The notes below the pieces were generated by a model, which was given only the letters and a program-made list of their open reading frames with translations, had not been told where the DNA came from and searched no databases. This document shows positions 50,990-62,200 of a DNA stretch of 64,000 nucleotides, piece after piece. The stretch is taken from contig WPIO01000002.1 of the NCBI GenBank assembly GCA_009760855.2, forward strand, positions 13,822,001 to 13,886,000. Direction: 5' to 3'. The number at the start of each line of letters is the position of its first letter. Position 1 is the stretch's first letter. The position numbers were made by a program, and so were the translations under genes. Origin of the DNA: Cristatella mucedo. Taxonomy: Eukaryota > Bryozoa > Phylactolaemata > Cristatellidae.

Positions 50990-51260
50990 GCATAGCAGGA
51001 AGCAAGTTCTAGGCCTTCCATGTATGAACGAACTGAAGGCTCGATCGCCAAAAGATTCCCGATTAGTTTGAGAGACATCGATATGACTAGATGATAAACA
51101 TGTGGTGCACGCTAAAGCTGCACAAAACACTAAACGAGAGCACGTGACTGGAGGAGCAAGGAGATCGGATAGATAGGTTGCTGCAAGCAAGTGAAGCGAC
51201 CTGTAAGCCAGACAGAGGATCTTTAGAATCGATTCTATGCTCGATTGTAAGCTTGTAAAG
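50986..51260 (-). mobile_element. LINE C-terminal fragment, diverged
   Basis: Minus strand reads ILKILCLAYRSLHLLAATYL, SDLLAPP and SFGDRAFSSF. This is the usual L2-group order F-K-x-L-x-L-x-Y-R-S-L-H then F-G-D-R-A-F-S, with several changes. It has no ATT tail. Confidence 0.65.
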
Positions 51261-52049
51261 CTTAGGCAAAAGTGGTGTGATACGGCAGCCATGCCGTCGA
51301 CGACAGACCAGCCGAGACTCTTGAGTTCTGCAGTTCCTGCAGATGATTTAAGGGCCCGGGGCCGGGAGTACGTTTGTCGTTTGTGTATTGTTTATCAGGA
51401 TACGTATCCAGGCCTTGTGCTTCGATGCGCATGGAAACCACGAAAGAACGCACGTCGACAGCAGCGGCTCAGTTTGGAAGTTAGAGATATGACCTTCGGT
51501 GAACATGCCTGGTCTTCGGTATGAATTCGAGGGAGGGTGGCCTGTCGCTTTACATTATGTCTATTGGTGCTTCCACTCGTCAGCTTGTTTGGTGACTACT
51601 GTATGTAGGCTTGTTGCAGTGCACTCGAGTTGATCCCTTATCGAATAAGAAAAAGGGCAGACATGACTCCTAGCATTGATAGCCGTGATAGAGTCAGCAG
51701 ACTGAGTCGGCAAGGACGAACCGATCAGCACACTGTCTATGTCTACCGTCCACTACGATTGTGGCAGCTGTGCTGAGGCTTGTCAGCCCAGTTACTAGGC
51801 GTTCGGCTGGGTGGCTTGACTGGCAGCTGGGCTGCAGCAGTGCATTCTGGTGTGGCGTTAATTCGTTTGTTGTGCCTTCCTCAACGATGAGTGTAAGCGA
51901 AATGGATCCGGCAGCACAAGCCTGTTTCTGGCAGATCTGTTCAATTGCCACACTCGGTAGACCAACCAGAAGTGATTCCTGTGGATTCCAGTATGCCCTA
52001 CACTATGAAGGAATCTAATAAGTCGTAGTTGACATGTAAGCGGCTATGT

Positions 52050-52600
52050 GTGCACGTAATGTAATGTAATGTAATGTAATGTATCTCCGTCTGTAACTCC
52101 ACAAAGCCATAAAGACTATGTGGGTGTTACGCAGGAGAGTTTTGTATAGCGCACTCTCAGCCCAAGCGGCTTTCGGTACATGTGTGGTAACCAACAGACT
52201 TCATCTCACGCAACAAAGAGTAGTGGGAAGCATAGCAGAGTCAGGAGAGCAGTTGAGGTAGTGAGTAGCATGGAAGTAGCAGCTCAGGACCGCTGAAAAG
52301 GATGACCCATAGTCGGCAGTTGGAGAGTAGTTGTCGTTGCGTAAGAATCGTGGAAGCGAGTTCCACAGTCTAGGACCTGCGAAGTTAAAGCTTCTGCCAC
52401 CAACGGTCTTTAAGCTGAGGAATGGAACAGTTAATTTATCTTCCACACAGGACCTGAAGGCACGAAGAGGCTGAAACTGGTGCAGCAGTTCAGCCAGGTA
52501 CGAAGGAGCCAAGCCGTGGTGGGCCTTATGAGTCAGAGTAAGAACTTTACGTCTGTTTGCGAGCAGATTGTGTAGGTGTCGATACGTCAAGTAGTTGGAC
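52050..52600 (-). mobile_element. second LINE family, best 3' copy with (TAATG)n tail
   Basis: Encodes, on the minus strand, KVLTLTHKAHHGLAPSYLAE, LLHQFQPLRAFRSCVEDKLT and SFNFAGPRLWNSLPRFLRND, the typical C-terminus of an L2-group ORF. Its 3' end at 52054-52083 is five copies of TAATG (CATTA on its own strand) rather than ATT. A decayed copy is at 6378-6760. Confidence 0.78.
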
Positions 52601-52672
52601 TGCTGTCATTGGACTGCTGTCATGGACGTGCTAGTTCATTGCATGAAAAACATCATGTGGCACCCGTGCTTG

Positions 52673-52680
52673 GTAAGTTA
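52673..52680 (+). other. possible donor of a 5' UTR exon of the FERM gene
   Basis: A consensus donor, cttg|gtaagtta, lies 530 bp upstream of the acceptor of the FERM gene's first coding exon. If used, the upstream exon would be noncoding, because the joined sequence has a TAA just before the ATG. Confidence 0.25.
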
Positions 52681-53204
52681 TTGATAGCAATTCAGCTGTG
52701 TGAATTTCTCTATTTACTCCAGATGGTAGCCACTAAAATGTTTTTGACCGAATTTGACGTCTGCAGTTTTTACTGCTGGGTTATCGGTTTTTTGAATGAG
52801 GCACCGGCTGCCGCTGTGTGCCAGGATTTGCTACTTACATGGAAGGTGTGGGCATTAATTGACCTTGTCACGAGCATTGACATACCTGGTCGACCAAGCA
52901 TTGATTGGTATGCTTGTGTCTTGCCATAGTCTGCTGAACAGTGACTGCCTTGTCCACTCCGGCCCCCCCCCCCCCGAGCAGCTGGCTGCGGCTGCTGCTG
53001 GCTGCTACTTGGGCTTAGCTTTGCTCCCTGCTGTTGCTGCTGCCGTTTGGCAGCTCTGGGCCGTGCATCGCCTGCTGTGACATTGGTTTCCCAGCAGACT
53101 CCACTTCCACTCGGCTCTCTAGCTGGCTGGCATTGACTGCGTGCAGTGCGGCATTCGTAGATGTGTTGCACCAAATCTGCTATTGCTTGCTGTCTTTTCT
53201 GCAG

Positions 53205-53282
53205 GATTAAATGACTGCGAAAAAGACATTGGCGTGTCAAGTCATACTCCTTGACGAACGCGTGCCCTCATTCACTGTGCCA
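53205..53282 (+). CDS. FERM gene exon 1 (coding part 53211-53282)
   Basis: Acceptor ttttctgcag, six untranslated bases gattaa, then ATG. The TAA in frame directly before the ATG fixes the start and shows the exon is preceded by a noncoding exon. 24 codons, MTAKKTLACQVILLDERVPS then FTVP, with donor gtaagt in phase 0. Confidence 0.85.
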
Positions 53283-56200
53283 GTAAGTCATTAGTACTTA
53301 CATACACTTTGCCATCTTAACATGCCAATTGCCTCGATGACAATCTAATGTCCCGTGATGGCTCTAGGCTTGTCCGACTTCCAGAACGTGTGGCTTAGTA
53401 ATTCGGTATCTTGTTTTACAGTGGCGCTATAATCTCGGTGACCTGTGCATGCATTCGTGTTGCCAATAAGTATTTGCTTGTGTGCCACTCCCTGTGAGTG
53501 TATGCATCCGTGCTATTTGTGTTTTCGTTTTACACGCAGTTGTTTTGAAGTTGTGTCACCAGATGGCAGACTTCATAATATAACTGTTTGTTAGCACGGA
53601 AGCTGATAGATACGTTCCTCCCCCAGTACACCAAGCTGTCAACCCAACACATTACTGATGGAGAACTGACAGAAATTTTTGAAGAATCAAGCTCCTTATA
53701 TTTGTGCCCGCAACTTGAGAGCCGCGAGTCTTTTGGTTTTTCTTGCTATAAGTATGTCTTTTTGTCTATTAGGCCTATGAAGGGTTCAGCAGCTACTGGT
53801 TCTGTCGCGTGACCTCATCACATCGTCCGTGTGTGCAGCCATCAGGCTGTGTTAGCACAATGCAGATGCGACATGGTCGTTACTCTAAGAGCCTGCCGGT
53901 TTGCAAATTTGATTATATCTGCCTCGAGTGTGTGCATGTGTAGTCAGTCGATCGTGCCCGGAGTCCTTGTAAAATCATTGTTCGGAAATGTGAATGTGCT
54001 TCCGAGCTACTGCGTGCTGGAGTTAGGGAAGGGAATGGTGTGCTGTTGCTTCTGGCATGACGTGTGCCAACCTTAGCTGTTGATAGTAATTATAATAATT
54101 ATAATACATTCGTATAGTGCCCTCAGAGAACTGATTCTATTTCTAGGCACTTTACAGATAGATGCAGTATAGAAAGCATTACCAAATGATTGGTGGTAAC
54201 ATCCCCAAGCAAAAGGCACAGTGTAAGCAGCACGTTACCGCAGCAACAGCTGCTAACGTTTTCCCTAAAGTCGAGCTTTATGTTAGCACTTCAGTGTAAC
54301 GCTGCTTTCATCTATACCGCTGCTGGTACACCCGGTTCTACCCCTACCCTTAGCTAGGGCACTGCTCATTTGCATATGCAGAACACAGCTGCCTGCCATG
54401 ACCAGCCAGTCGCATAAGCAGTAGCTAAAGCACTTTGTGCATGCAGCACGGCCAGGCAGTGCTATATGAAGCTGTCTGTAAAACGCAAGCCTGGGCATCT
54501 CCCAGCTTTGAGAACCTGTGACAGCTGCATGCAGACTTGCAGAGTATTGCCCACACCTCGGCATGTGTGTATTCTGTGCTGCACTCACCGTATTCGGGGA
54601 GGGGCTGCTCCAGCCTGATTGGTCTGCGGCATCTCAGGTCGCGTCTATCACTGCCTAGTAGTATCGGTAAGAAGTGTGACAATCGGGCTGTGATTCGTGC
54701 TGGCAGGCACGTGGTAGTCAGTAGGCCAAGACTTCAGACAGTCCCGAGAGCGTGACCGGATGTTTGCACTGGGGGCAGCTGCAGTGGAGTGTGTGACCCG
54801 ATGTGCAAGGCTTGGCAATCTTGGCCACCGTGCACAGTGTACGCTAGTTTGCAGTCATATCCTTGCCACCTGCATGCAGTGACAGCACGGCACGGCCATG
54901 TGCCGGCCATGTGAGAAGTCTTGGAAGTCTTGAGAATTCTTTTGTTTGGTTCTTGCGGGGAGTGACAGAAGAAAGAAGAGCTGGGGATGCTGAGTGTGGA
55001 GTGAGGCTTGACTGAGGAGAAAAAGAGCAGTTGCTTGAGTCGAGATATAGAAATATAAATTAATAAAGATTATCTGACTCAGCAGCCTCATTTCTAAAGC
55101 TGCTGAAGAGCCTTGATGGCTTTCACCACCACCACCACCACCACCACCCCCAGTTGTCCCAGACAAGGACTGTCTTGCTGACATCTAGCAGCAGAAATCA
55201 AGATGGGCTGATCTAGCAGCCTCGTTTATCCCACCATGGCCACAACATCTAGGCAGGCCATCGGTTATGGCCGCGTGAGACTTACGTGGGACTCTGATAC
55301 CACCAGCACGGGCACAAAAGTTTGGTTGTTGCACAATAAATGAAGCTCATAAAAGCGCGATGCATGACGTCAACTCATTGAACTTCTTCACCGGGTAGGT
55401 ATCCTGTCTGTCTCGACTTTCGATGAGGACGGCCTGCACACGGCTGTTCATCTACACTACCACCTGGTGAACGGTCCCGTGCAGTGTAGCCGTGTGTGAA
55501 TAGGTCGTTGGCTGAGGTGGCTGGAGTGGGACTATTTCTTAACTTCGAGCACCTCAAATTCTCTGAACTCACTTGCTGCATGCATTGATGACATCTGCAT
55601 ATGGATGGCAGCAAATTTTCTAAAACTAAACGATGATAAAACTAACTTACTAGTTATGGGCAAACCCAGTGTAATTCAGAGATTGGAAAGGCTGACTCTC
55701 AAAATTGGCTCTGCCAACATATCTCCAGTTGAATCAGCTCGAAATCTAGGTGTCATATTCCAAATCGACCTCTTGTTAGACGACCATATCAGCTCCACAG
55801 TCAAATCTGCCTATTTTCAGCTTCATAACATTGCTAAAATTCGTGCTTGTTTAGATAAGGATACCACGTCCAAGTTGGTCCATGCATTCGTGACATCCCG
55901 TCTCGACTTCTGCAACTCACTGCTTACTGGCCTACCAGCATGTGCGATCAGGCGATTGCCGCTGGTGCAAAACTCGGCAGCTAGATTTGTCTGTCGTGAG
56001 CGTTGCAGCTGCTACATTACACCACTTCTTGCCGACCTGCACTGGCTACCAGTCAAGCAATGGATTGACTTCAAGGTTTTGTCGCTCACTTTTAGGTCCC
56101 TTCATTCTATGGCTCCAGCCTATCTCTCAGATATACTACCACATCAGGCCAAGCATCGTACCACCCGCTTTTCAGAATCAGTCTACAAATACCTCGTACA

Positions 56201-59200
56201 AACCTTAATTCCTTTGGAGACCGTGCATTTAGTTCGTATGCTCCCAAAGCCTGGAACTCCCTCCCGACCTGCGTCAGAACATCCCCTGACCTGACCACAT
56301 TTAAAAGAAACTTAAAAACACACCTATTTAGGACAGCATTTAGTGGGTCCCTGTGAATCATCCTTCAAGTGCTTATGCGTGCTGACACTGTGCATGCTGC
56401 GGCTAACCACATTTGCATGCTGACCCTGTGCATGCCACCCCTAACCACAGTGTTCATTTTTTTTGTTTTTCAAGCATGATTTTACTCACCATTCAATTGC
56501 ATTTCAGTTTGCAGCAAATGTAAAGCACCTAGAAAGAGATTAAGTTCTCTGAGGGCGCTTTATCAAGTGCATTATTATTATTATTATTAACTGCCAGTAC
56601 GTGTCATCCCATACATCCCCATTAATTTGCCTGTAAATGGGGATATCGTCCAACAGTCACCGAATGCTGCGTCTAAACCGTTTCGATCAGTAGCGCTGGG
56701 AATGTGGCGCAGTGGTGCAACACTGGCGTCGGAAAATTGCCCGAACCACGGCTCTGCCACCACCGTATTTAACTGTGTACTTCGAGCGATCGTTGCGGAA
56801 CCTCTCGCCTTTTCTTTGGCTTACATGAAGTCAGCATTTTTTTTTGCAAAAAGATTATCCATGAACATCCACTGGTTCGATTAACTGTGTGCATGTCTTC
56901 GGGCGTCTCACGGGCGTGGCACTTGGCTCACGATGGCCCTTCGGTTGTATGTGGATGGCTTAATTCAGGGCCTTTTACAGGCCACGAGCAGCAGTATATT
57001 CTCCTCGGCATTCCGAAGAAGCAGTGCTCACCTACTAAATTCTGGTCCTAGCAGCTGACTCGACTGACTGATATACCCTAAACTTTGATAACTATTTAGA
57101 CACCTGTGAGAGGCCATATTCGGATGCTACTGGGGTCACCTGCAGCTTGCCTGCACAGAAGGATGTCATTAGCAGCTGACATGATGGATCGCACCATGTT
57201 GAGACATACATGGGCATGGTTACGATGAGGCATACACACAGAAATGGTCAAAATCGACCAATCCCTCCCCCTAACTCTATTTTTTAAATCTCGGTGCCTG
57301 TTCAGAATCAATCCATGAAGAAGATGTGCAAGTTTTCTTTCAGTGCAGTAGATTGTGTGAGGTGTCCGTGACTTTCAGGCCTGTTTTATTTCCTCTTTCT
57401 GGCCCATCGGATGCAAACTGGTGCCGCCGCATGCCAGAGGTTAAGGAGTACTGTAGCTTTGCCGAAGGCTATCTGCTAGCCCTTCACAAACAGAGCTTGG
57501 ACTTGGACTGAGGTAGTATGGATGTGTCAAGTATAAACTGGCTAAGAACACTTGAAGGGCTCCATGGCCAGCTGCTGCCTAAACCGAAATAACAAGATAC
57601 ATGATGTCCAATTGTCATCTACTGAAGATGCCTGCATTACTTGATATGCAGACCATCAGCTTTGCTAAGACAGTTGTTGGACGTCACTGCAAGGACCAAA
57701 ACTAGTGGGCAAACGTTGTGGCGTCGACTTGCACAGGATGCAATTTTCTGACAATTGGCCAAGAAATCGCCCTGGTCCAGTAAGCAGCATATATAGCGGA
57801 AAGACTTCTGTCGGCCTAACGCCGTGCCGTAAAGAGTTTTGCTCGGTTTATTAGATATTCGAAAGCAAATTTCTACTCTCGGGGAACAGCAAACGTTGGA
57901 TTCGAGTAAGCCAAAGAAAGTGTGCAGATGCCGTGATGACGGCCTGAAGCATGTTGTGAAGTAGGGCAGTGGCGGTATCATGGTTTGGTGCGCTTTTTCT
58001 GGTGCAGGTATTGGACTATTGCACCACATTACTGGCATTATGGACTATGGTATTATGGACATTATGGATCAATGTGCTGCGAAACTTGGGCTTTCCTTGC
58101 TGTCGACGAATGTTCGGCAACAGCATGATTTATCAGCTGTTGATTGATTAATTTATTATTACATTTGTATATTATTTATTGTTACATTGATTGATTTATT
58201 TATTATTACAGATTGATTTATTATTGTGGGGCTAAGTTGGCAGTAGTTAGCGATGGAACCAGGGCCAGGGGCATGTGCCCTTCCTCTTTACAGCTGCCCC
58301 TAATCCTGTGCCCCCCCCCCCAGCGTTCACAAACGATGAAATCATGTGCTAATTCCACCTAATGAGCAACAGACGAGTTCGTGTCCAATAAACACTATGA
58401 GTTTGTGTTATGACTTTTTGTAAGGAACCCTTAAAAAAGTACCGAGCAAGGTAAAACCAGCATTTGCCCATGCCAAACATGCGAGAAATCTCCCAATTAC
58501 TAAATCCATGTTAATTAAGGACCACCAGAATCCTTGAACAAAGTCGCTCTGAAGGCAGCAGGTCCCACCTCGAAGGCCAGTGAACTCTCCTGAGTCGATA
58601 AATTTCAAGACGAAAGTCTTATGTTAAAAATCGTCGAGCGATTTAGGAATTTTTTACGACATGAAGCTTAGCGTATGACTTTCTTTGCACATGTGTGTAG
58701 CAGTGAGGCTTCCCTCATGTCTCATTTCGTTTCTCTATCAGTGACATGTCTCCAGGCTGCCGTAAGTTCAGATTAATCGTTTCTGTTTGTAAGCTCCCGC
58801 GAGCCATCTGAACCTCGGTGTCATGGCCTTTGTGAATATCTGTATAACGATAGTCATAGTGTGTATCCGCAGAGTAGCTGCAGCAATTTATTTATTCACT
58901 CAGCAGCAGGCAATACAAAATTCCCTGCTTCAAAACGACCTCGATTGTGAAGCTCGATCAGTACCGATAGGCTAGGATCCAGTACAAGTGTGGTTAATAG
59001 TTGCCTCTGCAGGTCAATAGTTTGGACCAGAAGTTAAAGGCAGCAAGTCTTTGTCCCGATGTGATTTTTGTCATTTACAGTTCTGCTAGCCTTCTAGCAA
59101 GGCTTGGTATCTTAAGAAATCTGGTAGTTTTACCACAGTAAACTCTTAGTGCAGAAGCAGTAGGCAGTGGTGTCGCGTTTCGATTGTGGCATCGATTGGC

Positions 59201-62200
59201 TGTGTTTTGTCCATTCAGCTGCTTCTCATCTCTCTTGGGTCTTCCGTGCAAAAACTCCCGGCAAAAACTGCCACTAGCTCACAAATCGGCAGCCCTTTCT
59301 AGTTCGTCCAAACCCAGATTGTCCTATGCTTCACATCTTCCCCTTGAATGGTTGCGTATTCTGGCGTCTTGTGAAACCATATCGATGGAAAAAGTGTCTT
59401 CCTTTAAATCGCCAGTCGATTTGGCCCGCTGTCGTTTGATGGATCTTGCAGAGCCCTATAAACTAGCATGGAACTTGAGCTCGCTATTTCAGTTTACTGC
59501 ACCACGTGCACCTCATAATACCATTGGCATCAGGCCCTTCACTGCCTATTCAGCACGAATACTTTGTCACTAAATGTGTGGCGTAGTTACAACTGTTATC
59601 TTGGAAGAGCTTGGCCACTCAATGTGAAGCAGTCTTGGGATTTTATGCTCCACTCGTGTGATTTAGTTATTTCTACCTACCTTGTCGTTCTCTTGCCATG
59701 TACTTACTGTCTGCTAGTAGCCTGCGGGTTTGTTTTTGCATGACTTTGGCCAGGGAAGTCCTGCACACACACACGCACACGCACGCACTCGTGTACGCCT
59801 CTGTATGCTTAAACATTTTGATAGTATGCAGGCAAGACTAGTTTATTATTGACTTGTGGAAATATGTAAAGCACATCTTACATAATGATGGTCTTTACTC
59901 GTGTTGCTGCACTTTCCAGCGTTCGATCTATGCGTTGCTGCTCTTCTTTGCTTCTTACAGACCTAAACAGACCTAAATCTGCTGTGCTTCTCGCTTTTTT
60001 GTCGCCTAGGATAATAGCCAGTTTACTATCATACGTGCCCCGAAAACGACTTATGCATTGAATTGGCCATACAAATTCTTTAGTCCACATAATAAAATAA
60101 CTAAGTTATATCTTTAAGTCAGTTTCTGTGACTACCAAATTATGTGCATCTAACCACATGTGTTTCTTGTTCAGGCTGCAATTTGTCCCCCTTTTGTATC
60201 AAAAACCATCTGTAAATCATAAAGCCTTAAAACCCTTGACACTGATGTTTTCCCAACTTTAGGCCCTTTCCCGTATGGCCTATGGTTTACTTCAGACGCT
60301 AAACTAGCTACCACTACTAAGCGCCACCTTGAGAAACCATACACAGGATCAAGACTGACTATCCATCTACTGACATACGAGGGCTTTATTTTATATTTAT
60401 AACTTTTTATATATTTATATTTTATTTTATTGTATACTTATTTTTAGGTCTTGCCAATTACATCCGAACTAAGGCCAAGTCTGACTTGTATAAAGACATA
60501 GAAGAACCTTAGATACACAATCCAGAACTGCTGATGTCCACCATCAACCATATCCTAACCTCTTCCAATTCAGAACCATATGTAGGGATCCTAATGTGGT
60601 GATGTTGCAGATCGTTTCTCTAGCTTTTGTGTCAGCAAGATGAATAAGATCCGAGTCCAGCCCCAAAGTAACATCCCACTAGACTTCTCACCCTCCATTC
60701 ATTTACTTCACCTCAATGTTCACCTTCAAGCCCACCACTAGTACTTCATGCTAAAGTTCATCTCTCAGTCGAGTAACACTAAACCCTCAACCCCCTTACC
60801 TACTGTTCTCTTTCTGAGGTGCATAGATTTGCTGCTGCCCTGCATAACTAACTTAATAAATGTCCTTAGCCTAGGTCTTGTCCCACATCGTCCAAAAATG
60901 CTGTCAAAACCACTCATTATATAGTCAGCACTAGACCAGGAGAACTTGAGCAACTTCTGTTGAGTCTCCCTATTGCTTCGTATGCCCGAGCTGGTTTGGA
61001 TTAGTGGTTAGGGTGCTTGCCCAAACCAAGGTCTGGCCGAGGTCGTGGGCTCGAGCCCCGTATGGGAACCGCCTGAATATAGATTAAGTTCTCTTAGTGC
61101 GCCATGCAAATGAATTATATATATATACATATATATATAGATATGAAGACACTGGAACCAGTAGTGGCAGACCAGCTTACTCTTATATCAATACTTCAAA
61201 ATAGCAATTAAGTTCCAGTAAGATTTTAGAGCAAAGCCTCAGCACTGCTGCGTGTCTGTCGACGTTCTTATGAATACTGACCTATATCGAGTTTCTCTAC
61301 CAGTCCTGCTGAATCTCGGCAGCATTTTAAACTGCCGATCATTCAAATTCTTTATTTGAGTGCCTGTCATAATCATAATAATAATAATGATGATGCACTT
61401 GATTGAGTCATCTCTCCCGGCCATCATTGGTACTACATAGCATTGGCTTAGGTGCTACCTCAGTGAGAGATTTCAGAGCCCCGGTGTCAAGTACCAACAC
61501 TCATCTGGGGCCCTTACAGTAGAGGCCACCCGCAGGATCTGTGCTTCGTTCAATTCTTTTCACAATTTATGCTTTTCATTTTACCAATGTAATCTAGGCT
61601 TGCCTAGCACAGTCTAGGCTTGTATTTTTATGTAGATGATACACAGCTTTACCTGTGCTGTATTCCCTTCCTGCCTTCTAGTGCTTAAAACTCTCTTAAA
61701 CCCTTGCAACCGATATTGCAGACATTTGCATTTGGAGCAGCAAAATTCTCTCAAATTAAATGGCAACAGATTAACTTACTATTTATGAGAAAATCTCGTG
61801 TTGCTTAGAACATGAAAAGCCTAGCACCTCCTCCCGAATGGGCTTAATCAGCATGTTTCTTCTAGCATCTTGGCGCAGTCTGGGTGTCCTCCTCGAAAAG
61901 TCTTTTTCATTGGATTGACATTACTGCTCCACTGTCAATTCTGTCCCCTTTCAGCTCAACTGCTTTGCAAAAATTCTGATCTGCTTTGAAAGATGATCTC
62001 TGGAAATATGTATCTAGCAGCTTGTGGGCGGTATGAACAATTGGATGCCTAAAGTTGATGCAAAACTCCGAAGCACTGCCCCGTCTATTGCAAACGTCAC
62101 AGCTACCACTCTACATCACTTCTCACCTACTTGCACTACCGGCTCCCCGTCAAGCAAAGCATTGACTTGAAGGTTTGTCACTCACTTTGAGGTCCCTTCA

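Noticed and set aside
52770-53240. 156-codon minus-strand ORF with Gln-rich stretch
   Set aside because: It overlaps the FERM gene's first coding exon antisense and its Gln run comes from CTG repeats.
59184-59573. 129-codon plus-strand ORF
   Set aside because: No recognised domain and no splice context; left as unassigned within the intron.
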